From Micropterix aruncella (taxonomy: Eukaryota; Arthropoda; Insecta; Lepidoptera; Micropterigidae): a stretch of DNA of 64,000 bases. How positions within the stretch are numbered: position 1 is the stretch's first letter; each line of letters opens with the position of its first letter. The notes below the pieces were generated by a model. That model was not told where the DNA came from, ran no database searches, and saw only the letters and a program-made list of their open reading frames with translations. The DNA lies in assembly GCA_944548615.1 (NCBI GenBank), contig OX155973.1, positions 7,925,910-7,989,909 on the forward strand. The letters are read 5' to 3'. A program made the translations under genes and the position numbers. This document shows positions 1 through 10,435 of the stretch, one piece after another.

Positions 1-361
1 TTAACTGTTCCATGGGAATCAAATATCCCAAAAGACCACGAGTACAAATTAAATAAATACCATAATCTTGCAAATGCCGTAACCCGGAACGGCTTGACTG
101 TTCACCTTCACGCGGTGGAAGTTGGCACTCGTTACCTGCCAGCTAAATCTCTATTTCACCTCTTTAAAGATCTTGGCCTTTCCAGAAAAATAATCAACTC
201 TTTCCTAGAAAAATTATCTTCGAAGGGGGAGTGAATGGGTGGTAAGGTGAACGCTCACATGTGGCAAGACAGCTGGCCTAAACCTGCCACAGCCGGTCGT
301 TAGTCCGGAATCCACTGCTCACCCCCCATAAGCGTAAAAAATAGTATTATGATGGGCCCGA
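1..361 (+). mobile_element. 3' end of a non-LTR retrotransposon, cut by the window edge
   Basis: A frame is open from base 1 to a TGA at 232-234 (77 residues). It carries the VPWE...H..K...Y..L and VEVGTR...SL motifs seen at the C-terminus of many LINE polyproteins, where a restriction-like endonuclease fold is usually placed; that family assignment is from memory of similar proteins and is inference. The following ~125 bases (GGGAGTGAATGGGTGGTAAG ... GATGGGCCCGA) recur at 50171-50309, which marks them as the shared 3' UTR of a dispersed element. No start is visible because the rest lies left of the window. Confidence 0.6.
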
Positions 362-1318
362 CTCAGGTCGGTGAATTCCATGGCAGCTCCGTTTGTATTT
401 ATTTATTTGGTTATTAGGCAAGCAATTAGACAATAGACTCAAGACAGCCGATCAGTGCTGAAAACAACAACAATGGTATCTATCTGTACGTCATCCACAA
501 GTATTTAAACCAGTTTTAAATTTGGCTCAGTCGCAGAACTTGCTTGCCCAAATAAGCTCAATACATATTTGGGGACTTTTAAAAAAAATTGAAGTCATTT
601 TTTTTTTGTTAAAATTTTGTCTATTATTATTTGTACAAAGCAAGAACCCAACTCACACTTGCTTGATAGGCTTTTCTTTTTAATGGCCCCGTAAAGTATA
701 TATTTTTTTCCCAGAGTGCTGTTGCAAACGAGACAAACCTCCGACGGAAGCTTCCATACCTGCGGCGTGTCTTGCTCCGGGAGCCTTCGCCGGCCAATCG
801 AGCGTGGCCGTCTCATCATCATCGGCGCTCCAACCCGCCCCCGTTCCGCCGCCAGCCTACGAACTGCTGGAACAACCACCCTCCTATAGCACCCTCTTTC
901 CCAGAGCGAACAAGACGATAGCAGTGGCGCACTCTTCACACGACGACGCACCAGACTGATATTACAACCGTTCACATTCCACTCATCCGTCTAATATACC
1001 AAATAAGATACTGACTATGATGCCTTTTACCAGATGCGCTTTTGTCGAGTTATTTATACATATATGTGGACCTGGAACATTCTTCGAATTAGCCCTCTTT
1101 ACACGGGAAGGATAGTTGCCGTTTTTAACGAGCCTTTGTTGTGCCGAGACCTGCAGAGTGATATTATAACTTTGGTGTTATCTATTGCCTTCGCTTTTGC
1201 GTTGATTTACCGAAATAAAACCGGTTTTAGTTTGCTTAAGCCTTAGATGGCCAGCCATGAGAATGAAAGTTACGACGGCATGTTTTCAACCCTCGAAAAT
1301 TTGTTTGTAAGGGGTGTT
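362..1318. other. No recognised gene
   Basis: Short open frames occur on both strands but none has a recognisable domain. The longest, on the minus strand at 595-975, is Arg/Ser-rich and ends in poly-Lys from an A-tract. I see no convincing coding signal here. Confidence 0.4.
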
Positions 1319-1505
1319 CATCATCATCATCATTATCATCATTTATTCATTCCATAAAAGCATTTCACAATACTGAGGAACATGTCAAATTTTACAATCA
1401 TAATTTACCGGATTATAAAACCGCCTTGATTACTATTTGACATGTTCCTCAGTATTGTGAAATGCTTTTATGGAATGAATAAATGATGATGATGATGATG
1501 ATGAT
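1319..1505. repeat. Imperfect palindrome with (ATG)n ends
   Basis: The arms 1319-1390 and 1435-1505 are reverse complements over about 70 bp, with a 44-bp loop. Both outer ends run into CATCAT/ATGATG microsatellite. Each arm contains ATTCATTCCATAAAAGCATT or its complement. An ATGATG tail on AATGAATAAA resembles LINE 3' ends in insects, so this may be two tail fragments inserted head to head (inference). Confidence 0.85.
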
Positions 1506-1591
1506 TAATTAAAAGAAAAAAAATTATTGTAATCAGAGGTGATTACTTAAAAATAGTCAAATTTACAAAATAATCAATAATCAAACAATAA

Positions 1592-1627
<36 letters not shown>
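1592..1627. repeat. (ATT)n microsatellite, likely tail of the adjacent LINE
   Basis: About twelve ATT units lie just beyond the 3' end of the minus-strand CR1-like reading frame. CR1-clade elements end in short microsatellites rather than poly(A), so this fits that element's 3' terminus. Confidence 0.8.
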
Positions 1628-1669
1628 AATAGGCTAGCAGCTTTAGCTGATGCGCCTATATCACAACAC

Positions 1670-3684
1670 TTATTTTTTAGTAACAGTTTTTGTTATTGTT
1701 TTTGTTTTATGTTTTATATGATCGTCCAGTTTGTTCTTGAAAGCATTTACGGAGACAGCATTTATAACTTCACTGGGTAGATTGTTCCAAGATTCTACCA
1801 CTCTATTGGTGAGAAAGTGCCGGCGTGGGTTCTGCTTGAACTTATTGTGGTACAGCTTTTTAGAGTGTCCTCTCAGGTTTGTAGTATTAGCAAGGGAGAA
1901 CATATCTTGCAGCCTGGGAACGCTGTAGAAGGCGTTCAGAATCTTAAAAGTCTAAATGAGATCTCCCCGTTCCCTTCGCTCTTGTAGAGTGCTCAGGCCA
2001 AGCTCATCCAGCCGGGTTTCGTAGCTTTTATTTCTCAGCGCATTTGGCATTTTTGTAGCTCTACGTTGTACTCGTTCCAGCAGGTCAATATCCTTCTTGA
2101 AGTAGGGATTCCAGATCTGGTATGCATACTCCAGCATAGGTCGGACATATGTTTTATAAATCTTTAGGAAAAGCTCAGGGGTTATATGTGAGAAAGCTTT
2201 ATTTATTGTATACAGCAATGAGTTCGCTCTCTTTACCATAGTTATGATGTGTGCCTCCCATTTTAAATCTTCTGCGATTATGACACCCAAATCCCTGTGT
2301 GTCTTCACACTGATTAAAGCATTTCCCTGAATAGTGTATGTTTTCCTTGGGTTTTCTTTTCCTATATGAAGGACGGTGCACTTATCCACGTTGAGTGACA
2401 TTAACCAGTCTTGCGTCCATGCGGTAATGCGATCAAGATCATCCTGTAGGTCAGGGTGCTGCGTGAGTGGGTTCCCAATAATTTTAGCGTCGTCGGCAAA
2501 CAGGGAGTACATCATCTGTAGGATTGCTCGGAAGTCCGTTAGGTAGATACCGAAGACAATCGGGCCGATGACCGACCCTTGGGGGACTCAGCTGTGGACA
2601 GGTCTATTTTCGGAAAGGTCATCACCTACTCTCACTCTAAGTTTTCTATTGATAAGGAAGTCAGAGAGCCAGGTGTGGAGTTTTCCTCTTATTCCAAAAT
2701 GTCCCAACTTCAGCAAGAGTCTTCTTATGGGCACCCGGTCGAAGGCTTTTTCGTAGTCTAGGTAGACAACATCGGTAGGCTGTCGTTGATCCCATTCTGT
2801 GGTCCAATGATTAACACAGGTGAGTAGATTAGTAACGACGGACCTCCCAGGCACAAAACCGTGTTGTTCATCCAAAATTATTTGCTCGTTTTTGAGGAAG
2901 TTCTTTAGAGAGTTAGCAATAATTTTCTCCATAGTCTTGCAAACAATGCTGGTTAGGCTTATCGGTCGGTAGTTAATAGCTGAGAACTTGCTGCCCTTTT
3001 TGTACACTGGTGTAACTATGGCTTGTTTCCAGTCGCTCGGCAGCTGTCCGTCTTCGAAAGATTTGTTCATTATTCGTGCTAAGAGACTGCTGATAGACGG
3101 GGAGCATTTCTTCAAAAGAACAGCTGGGATTTCATCAAACCCCATTGCAGTTTCATCTTTAAACGAATTTAAGGCTTCCGCTACAGATGCTGGCGTGAAT
3201 ACTATATCTGTCAGGGAGTTCTCAACTCTAGGTACACTTACAGTTAGGAGAGGTCCATCTGGTTCTCGGACATAGGTATTCTCAAATTGGTCGACAAAGA
3301 CATCAGCCACAGCTTTGCTGCCTGTTACAAGATTGCCATTATGCTTTAGTGCTAGTGGGACTCCAACCTTTGTAGATATTTGTTTGCGTATGTAGCTGTA
3401 GAAAGATTTGGGCCCAGAGTCTATAATACCCGACTCGTAGTTACATCTTGCCTGTCTTGTCATATTTACAATTTTATTGTTAACATTTCTATATATTGCG
3501 TAGTTATTTTTATTTTTGTTTAATTGATAAATTTTCCACACTTTTTTCTTTTCATTAATTAAAGCCAGAATATCCTTGTATATCCAGGGTTTATTTTTAA
3601 AGCCAGGTCTGTGTTGCTTGAAAGGTATGTGTAGTTTCACAGCATAGTCTATTCTATATTTAAAATCTTGCCACAAATCTTCAA
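1670..3684 (-). pseudogene. CR1-type LINE, reverse transcriptase half, 5'-truncated, with two in-frame stops
   Basis: One minus-strand frame covers the region and is broken only by TGA at 2588-2590 and TAG at 1952-1954; there is no frameshift between the three segments. It holds a complete RT domain: YRPISLTS, GFVPGRSVVTNL, VYLDYEKAFDRV, FADDAKI (catalytic ADD), HRDLGVII and the thumb region. The first stop falls on the Gly of the usual GVPQGS motif; the second replaces the residue after DLI. The C-terminal block (RRHFLTNRVVESWNNLPSEV) is typical of the CR1 clade. The endonuclease and ORF1 are absent, as expected for a 5'-truncated copy, and the frame is closed upstream by a stop at 3686-3688. 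Two point mutations and few other changes suggest a fairly recent insertion. Confidence 0.9.
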
Positions 3685-4015
3685 CTTACAAATAGTAATC
3701 AATACAATGAAAAAGAGAAATTCTGAAACATGCGTAATTAAAAACAAAGTCAATAAAATCTAAAACTTAAAACTTTAGTGCACGGACACTAATATGCAAT
3801 GGTGGCTTATTCAACAAAGGCGACTTTTACCGCATGTAACTGCCTAATTGCATGAATAAGGAGTTCGATCTCCTGGGATATGTCACAACAGAAAAACCAT
3901 CGATCAGCGCGAAAGAAATAAAGAACGCCAAAGTTGATATAATAAAATCACTCTGCAGGTCTTGTCAAACCCCTTGTCGCAGCGAGACCTACAGTGCACG
4001 CTGCCGAATCATCCG

Positions 4016-4135
4016 CTGAAAATTCATAAGTAGACAGTGGATGCAATACAGAAGTCGAAACAAACGGTCAGAGTGCTTAATAATAGAATGCGAGGCATCA
4101 GCATTACTCCATACATGTCACAAAAATGAAGTCCA
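4016..4135 (-). repeat. Inverted fragment of the repeat found at 26720-27284
   Basis: The reverse complement matches 26888-27000 (TGCATCCACTGTCTA..., GGTGACATGTATGGAATGC-like). A plus-strand relative lies at 4545-4850, so the two form an interrupted inverted pair. Confidence 0.7.
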
Positions 4136-4288
4136 TTTTTAACACGCTTTTATTAGGTCGACCTGTATGTAACTATGTAATGGAATCTAAGGTAACTAAT
4201 TTAACCATCTTCCAAGGATTGTAGCGTCATGAAAATTGGCAGCTGTATGTAGTTCTGATGACAATACAATAATATGGTACTGTCGAAC

Positions 4289-4495
4289 TGGTCTGATGAT
4301 GGAGTCGGAAGATATGAACTGGAACTTCATGATGGAACATCGTATCATAGCTGTGTTTGGACTTGTTGGAAAAGTCTTGGAATGAACTTTGACCGCGACT
4401 AGGTTTCAAGGTCTGATGATGAAGCCGGAATATAGGCACTGGCAATATCGTATCATAGCCGTGTGTATGTGAATATCGTATCATAGCCCAAAAGC
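4289..4495. repeat. Degenerate ~120-bp direct duplication
   Basis: GGTCTGATGATG followed by AG.CGGAA.ATA occurs at about 4289 and 4400, and CGTATCATAGC occurs three times (near 4340, 4448 and 4479). I see no coding content. Confidence 0.55.
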
Positions 4496-4544
4496 GTGTT
4501 TTTAGTGTTTTTTTTTAAACTATTAATTTATTGTTGCGCGACGC

Positions 4545-4850
4545 ATTAGACCGATGCATAATAGTTAATACGTACCAGCGTATAAAGTAATGCTGATGCC
4601 ACAGTTATATTAAGCAGTTCTTGATGATTTGTTTCGAGTTCTTTATTGCATCCACTGTCTACTGATAAATTTCCAGCTTTTCCAAAACACTTTGAGGGTA
4701 CTTAATTAAAATTACACCTTTCCTAGTACGCCAGCGCCAGGTGTCCCGGAGTCTGGCCTGCTGACTCTACCCCGGCATTCTATGGTGAAAATACTATCTG
4801 ATCCGAAAGTATGAGCTTTTTTTTGTCGCTGGCTTCCTAACTAGTACTGA
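4545..4850 (+). repeat. Fragment of the hAT-type repeat found at 26720-27284
   Basis: It shares the ordered blocks CATTAGACCGATGC, TTGCATCCACTGTCTA, TTTTCCAAAACACTTT and GCTGACTCTACCCC with 26820-27190. The terminal inverted repeats seen in the 26.7-kb copy are not present here. Confidence 0.75.
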
Positions 4851-4870
4851 AATCGTGTGGCGGTCCTAAC

Positions 4871-6332
4871 TAGGGAGTGGAATCTTGCAGCAAAATCTTT
4901 AATCTCGGTATTTGCAATCTTGCAAGGTTCCGGTATTTTGCGAGATCTCGCAGAATGAAGAATATATATTCAGGAGTCGCATTTTCTAATACTTTTTTTT
5001 TGCATCGTACCAATTTTATGCTAAGAATTCATATGTACGTGCAAATCTTTAGGAGAATGTGTTGTAGTTTTCAGATAGACTTACACAATTTGCATTGAGC
5101 AGTCAGTCCATCTTCTGCCTTTACCCTTTCGGAAGCCAGTCATTCCACGCAAAGTTTTGGAAGCCCTCGAAAATTTGTAGAAGGTATCTGCAAGCATACT
5201 AATATATAATGGTGGCTTATTTAATGGCTGGCTTCAATGAGAGGCTTTTACCGCAGTGGAGGGAGAAATAGAGCCGATAATGGAATAAATATGGATATAA
5301 TACGAGTAATACAAAAACGCTGATCGGCAAGCGTGGCCACCCAGGGGTTAAAAGTTATTTCCATACTTCCAGCGAATTATTAAACACCTTATAAACTATG
5401 TTTGATGACATGATGATACCGAGTATATGGAGCGGAATCCTTGATGCCCATAAAAACATGGCTACGCAGGAACACCGATGAAACCCACCTTACAGATGGA
5501 AAAAAAACGTAGGATGCAGGCAAACAAAGAACGCGGTTCCGGAAGTGTCTAAAAAACTTGCCCGCAACCTCACCACATTAAAAAGGGACAAAATCCGTAA
5601 AGTCATAGGTATTATGACAGGCCACTGTCCCCTAAACAAACACCTGTTTACCATAGGTGTGACAGACAGCCCTCTATGCAGAGGATGCATGGAGGAAGAA
5701 GAAACGCCACAGCATGTGCTCATGGAATGCAGGAGCGTGGCAGAGCAACGGGCAAGAATACTACAATCTCCAGCATCTGTCCCGGAGGCCTGTAGCAACC
5801 CAAACAGGCTGCTAACCTTCTGGGACAGCCTGGGTTGGCTGGAGTAACATAAACACAAATAGACACATGAGCCACGCACAACGGCCCAATCAAGAGGCCA
5901 AGTGCGAGAAAAAAGCCCAGACATACTAACTATGATGATACCAATTTAATCATACGAAACCAATTTTCGACAGGAAACTACTATATTTTTTATGATTAAA
6001 AATAATCAGAACACTGCGGTATCAAACTATTACGTTAAGCGCTTGAAAACCATTGCGAATTGGCGAAGAAAATACGCCGCACTGCCTGCGCACACTCGCG
6101 ACGTTCCGTTCCCCTGTCATTATAACGCTGGGATTTTCCCCGGAATGTGATGGCGAGCGCTGCATAGGTTTTGGGCCGTGGTCGCGCTCCTAAATAATCA
6201 TGAAATGTGCTGCTGCGTGATCTCGCAAATCTTGCGAGATTGCGTGAGATTTTGCGTGCAAGATTAATTTTGCCAAATTAGTGCAAGATCTTGGTATTTC
6301 GAGATCTCCGTATACCGAGATCGCATTCCCTA
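4871..6332. mobile_element. Non-autonomous hAT-type DNA transposon with 8-bp target duplication
   Basis: The ends are TAGGGAGTGGAATCTTGCA and the complement of GATCTCGGTAT...CGCATTCCCTA, flanked on both sides by the identical octamer GTCCTAAC (4863-4870 and 6333-6340). An 8-bp duplication and a TAGGG terminus are hallmarks of the hAT superfamily. Subterminal sequence is rich in repeated CTTGCA/GAGATC words. No transposase frame remains. A 5'-truncated LINE is nested at 5421-5931. Confidence 0.8.
5421..5931 (+). mobile_element. 5'-truncated LINE with C-terminal Cys-His domain, nested in the hAT element
   Basis: The 11-bp direct repeat ATGATGATACC flanks it (5410-5420 and 5932-5942), as expected for a target-primed insertion. 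It codes at 5545-5847 for the C-terminal block TGHCPLNKHL...C..C...EETPQHVLMEC, the zinc-knuckle-like segment that follows RNase H in R1/LOA/I-type LINEs. Related domains from other copies lie at 32703, 56161 and 61790. Only ~0.5 kb of the 3' end survives, so this is a dead-on-arrival insertion. Confidence 0.8.
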
Positions 6333-6340
6333 GTCCTAAC

Positions 6341-8150
6341 AAGATGGCTACTTATTGTAGATAACAAAACAGATTCTATACGGATAGATATTTTTTAAAT
6401 CGAATAAATAAAGCTGTCTTTCTCGAGAAAGCATACATTGATAATTCGAAGACTGTCCCCAAACATTTTATACCTATCCCTAGTTTTATTATCTCTTAAT
6501 TTTAAGGCGATATCCTCCGGTGTAGCCCTTGTCTCAACACATAGGACATCGCCTACTTCAAGTCATGTAAATACATTACCATCGTATATTTAAGCATTTA
6601 ATATGAAATTGTATATATATATATTTTTAATGTAATTAAGCGAATTCTCGAATCATTTCCCATTTTAACTACAAAAGTACTTACTTAAAATAGTTATAAT
6701 TATGAAAAACGGATCTTTGATCGGGTACGATTCTCATAATTATCTTCCGTCGTCTTCCGACCAAATTTATTTTTTTTTACCAATTAAAGACTATGTAATA
6801 TTATTACGGGAAATGGACCAGGACCTCTAATTTTTAGTTGTGCAAGTACAATTTATTAAATCTGATAAAATAACTGTGGTATTCGTCAATACTTAAAATA
6901 AAGTTGAATATTTTTATTGTGATTAGTTTTATTATTTATCAAACATCTAAAAAACATTTGATACCAAAGAATTGCAATTATAACATACGCAGATGTTATA
7001 ATGAGTACTTTATTATCAAAAGAGGACATTTGCCACCCAGGTCAAAATTGACTTAGAAGTGAATTCTAATAAAACTTTGCAACGTCATCGGCTTTTCAGC
7101 AGCAGTTTAGCGCGGAAAATAGCCGTTTTTCCCGTGTTGTGAGAATCGTATCCATATCGCTAGAGCAGCGTCGCACGGTGGGTCGAAACGGCACTTTGGC
7201 GGACTTAGGAATCAAGTATATTTTTTCACTGTTTTCTTTATGGCGATGGACATACCTGCAGGTCTTTTTATAGTGCAGGATTATTCTTAACAATAGTCGA
7301 CCTATGTGTTTTTTCCTTAACCTTTATACTTTGGGCATGGATCAAAAAAAACAATATCTGCTTTGTCCTGATACATCCCGCTTCGAAACATTTTTTATCA
7401 TAATCCTTGTCTCCTCTACTATCATTCTGCATATTCAAAAAAAAAACAAAAATGCCGCCTTGCCAGATATGTTTGAGTTTGTTGTTTACGGTTATTGTTG
7501 TTTGAGTCTATTTAAGTCGACCCTGAGGCTTTATACAATCAGAGACTCATCTCTTTAGATGGTTGAATTTATGTACGATCGTTAGTACGATTGTGGGTTT
7601 TTATACGCTGATATTTTACAAATTATATAGATCTTTACTAATATTACCATTTCATAAATACGTTTATACAATATAACCTACATAAGGTTAATATCAATGT
7701 GCTCGATACGAATTCCTATTGATAATTGATTATACAGAGTTGTACAATTTCATGGTCTTTTCACTACCAAATTTATATATACAATATATACAATAATAAA
7801 TATAACAAATAAAGTTATATGTCACAACTTTTTGTGCTCTTTTCAACGGTGAGGTCCATTAATTACAAAACTGGACCTCAAAACGACTTTTGCTACACTG
7901 AAAGTCGGTATTGGTTTCAAAAACGCTCACCTACCCGCGAGTTTGGTTTTATACTCTGTATTTTTAGACTCGTCTGGATGAACATCTGGTTTTTTTTTAA
8001 ATATAATTTTACTTCACGAGGCTCTGCAAATTCTATTGCAACAAGAGCTCGCCAATATCCCACGAGGAAGTACATCGGCATGACACCAGGAATAAAATCC
8101 ATTACCTCCGACCGATCATACCACTTACGGCCAAGTTCCAGATGACTACA
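6341..8150. other. AT-rich stretch without recognisable gene
   Basis: Frames are short and low in complexity. Nothing on either strand reads as a known domain. It includes TA-rich runs near 6610-6640 and 7770-7800. Confidence 0.4.
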
Positions 8151-8154
8151 TAGG

Positions 8155-8330
8155 ACTTAGAACTTTTTAATAATTTGCCTGATAAATTAAAGGCGATTAA
8201 AAACATTGGTATATGTTCAAGAGATCCATCCGGGTGTATCTGCCTAAAATCAAGGTGTGCTATTATTATTAGTTTTACAAAGACAGCATAATTATTGATA
8301 TGTCTGAATTTAACCCTGAGTATATCCACA
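8155..8330 (+). mobile_element. LINE C-terminal fragment
   Basis: The plus strand reads FNNLPDKLKAIKNI then decays. The same block (NKLPERLKAIKNIDIFKRS-like) is read on the minus strand at 37050-37140. This LPxxLKxIKN...FK motif is the usual last segment of LINE reverse transcriptases. Confidence 0.6.
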
Positions 8331-8990
8331 ATCTTTTAAGATGAACGTCTAGTCTATTTTTGAATATGTTGACACTACACGCTTCAACCATTTCAGCAGG
8401 TTAAAAGTTCCACCTGTCCAAAATTAGGTTGGCTAGGAAGTGTTTCCTGGGATTCATGTGAAATCGGGTTTTCTCCAGTTTGAAGTTGTGTCCTCGTAGG
8501 TGGTGCATGTTTTCCGCTTGAAGATGGTAGATAACTCGGGGCAAATGTAGCATCCGTTGAGTATCTTATATGTCTCGATGAGGTCATCCCTGATCCGACA
8601 GTCCTTGAGTGTGGGCAGTTGCAGTCTTTCTGCATACTCCATATTTTTAAAACCCATTGACTCTTGGTTGCTCTGCGGCTGACTTTTTCGAGGAGATCCT
8701 CATCTTTCACAAAGAACGGATTCCATATCTGGAATCTAAATTTTAGCATTGGTCTGATGTAGGTTTTGTATAGTGACAAAAATAAGGCTGGTGTGATATA
8801 TTCCTACGTAATGATTTGCGGATTTATTTAGTTGAGTTGGTCTTTTTCCCGATCTGTGTAATATGCTCACCCCACTTCAGATCGCTCACTATCGTTATGC
8901 CCAGTCCTTTAGCTTCGTGACACTTTGCAACAGCACTGACCCTAGCTGATACAGGTCTTTAGGGTTGCTTTTGCCAATGTGAAGGACTAA
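8331..8990 (-). pseudogene. Decayed CR1-type LINE, C-terminal part
   Basis: Pieces in different minus-strand frames can be ordered as one CR1 C-terminus: GLGITIVSDLKWGEHI (about 8860-8910), LYKTYIRPMLKFRFQIWNP (8720-8779), RLQLPTLKDCRIRDDLIETY (8560-8640), then RKHFLANLILDRWN and SVNIFKNRLD (8345-8450). At least two frameshifts and one stop break it. It is more diverged from the 1670-3684 copy than expected for one subfamily, so it is an older, separate insertion. Confidence 0.8.
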
Positions 8991-9051
8991 ATTTGTCAGC
9001 ATTTCTTAGCTTCATCTACTATGTTGTGGACCATTCAAGAATTTGATGTAA

Positions 9052-9514
9052 AGGTGGGTATCCATTAGGTTCGCGCATCCACCCTGTTCCGCGCATCTGC
9101 AACTGCGGTGCGCGCATCAACTCAAGAACAAGTGCTTCGCAGATTACATTCGAACGCTGAGCGAACATGTCGTCGCCAGAATTTATTTTTAAATTTCTCA
9201 TCCTTTTGATCCCACAGCACTGTATAATTTCGGCGCTCCTCAATTAGAGCTAGACATTCCTCTTAGGACCACTCCATAGCGTTGTATTCGCGGTTACTGA
9301 ACTTATTGTTACGTACCCACCAACATCTCACTTTGCTCGGGTCCACGAACACACTGCGCTCTACTTTGGTTCGCGACATTTAACTCCACCGCTTGGAGCG
9401 CTCGCCGCGGAGCGTGCATCGCTGGTCCCTCCAGGTGCGCGAACGTATCGACTACTGGAACAATTGTAGATGCGCAGAGCAGAGTTGCTGCGCGAACCTA
9501 ATGGATTTTCACCT
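9052..9514. mobile_element. PIF/Harbinger-type MITE with TAA target duplication
   Basis: Terminal inverted repeats share ATCCATTAGGTTCGCGCA (left 9052-9077, right 9489-9514) and are flanked by TAA on each side. The interior has no transposase frame. A 3-bp TAA/TTA target is characteristic of Harbinger-type elements. Confidence 0.7.
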
Positions 9515-10124
9515 TAAGGTCTTTGCTGAGATTTATTATGTATGCACATGACATTTTAAAATACTGTAAAAACAACATCTTACCAATCAACGTAGTTTAA
9601 CCACCCTACCTTTGGGTTATTATTCAAACGGTAGGTAAATACTTGTCTTTTTCCATTACATTTCTCAATAACAATACTTGTTTAAAATATACCAGACAAA
9701 ATATATAGCAGTTTATGAAAGCGTTTTTTATATAGCGGTTTTATATGTATTTTTTATGTATTTTATATTTTTTTTTTATATATATAAAATACATAAAAGG
9801 GCGGTTGATGTACTATTTTTTTTATTCTTAAATGTTGCAATATAGCCTTATTTTGTTAAGTAGAATAATTTTGGAGTAATTTACTTCGTAATCATTGTTT
9901 TTTAAATTGAGTCACTAATTTAAGAATAATTTAATGTAATTTAACCCCTAGAGCCCCAATTGGCCGATATCGGCCACAACACGATTCAGCGTGACGGCCC
10001 CGTTTTAATTTTATTTTAATTTAATGTATTTTATGTTAATATGTTTTATTTTAATTATGGTTACAGTGGTTTGGCAGTAATTAATGTTTTGGTAAGAGTG
10101 TCATAATTCAATTTGTAATGGTAG
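9515..10124. other. AT-rich spacer with a small hairpin
   Basis: TTATGTATTTTATA and its complement form a hairpin near 9750-9800. TTAACCCCTAGAGCCCC at 9941 resembles a piggyBac-type end, but I could not find a partner end. No coding sequence is visible. Confidence 0.4.
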
Positions 10125-10415
10125 TATAGGTCGATGGGCCACGTCGGACAATGAAACAACGGCACCTTGGATGCGACGTAAGATTTATTTCTGAACAGCG
10201 GGCGCGGTTACGTAAAATACGGAGCGGGCAGCAAAGCAACGTGCGCTCCGCCGGAGGATCAATTTATCACTGGTGCCCGGTGCGCGCTGCCGCCGGGCGG
10301 CCGCTTCGCGCAGCGGACGATCCAAACAGTGTTGTCAACATTGACTTTAATTATGATGATGTACATGATAGAATAAAACATTACTTAAACATAAAGCGTC
10401 GAGTTTGATGCCACA
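10125..10415 (-). repeat. 3' LTR
   Basis: It is identical base for base to 14383-14673 as far as I can compare. In element orientation it begins TGTGGCATCAAACTCG and ends CATCGACCTATA. GC-rich in the middle, with a TTTATT-type A/T block near the element-sense 5' side. Confidence 0.95.
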
Positions 10416-10429
10416 TCACTCCCCTCCTG
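10416..10429 (-). promoter_or_regulatory. Polypurine tract
   Basis: In element sense this reads CAGGAGGGGAGTGA directly upstream of the 3' LTR, the expected position for plus-strand DNA priming. Confidence 0.85.
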
Positions 10430-10435
10430 AGACCG

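Noticed and set aside
595..975. 126-codon minus-strand frame
   Set aside because: No domain; Arg/Ser-rich with a poly-Lys end from an A-tract. Likely chance.
10151..10408. 85-codon plus-strand frame, duplicated at 14409-14666
   Set aside because: It lies entirely within the LTRs and is duplicated only because the LTRs are identical; antisense to the element.
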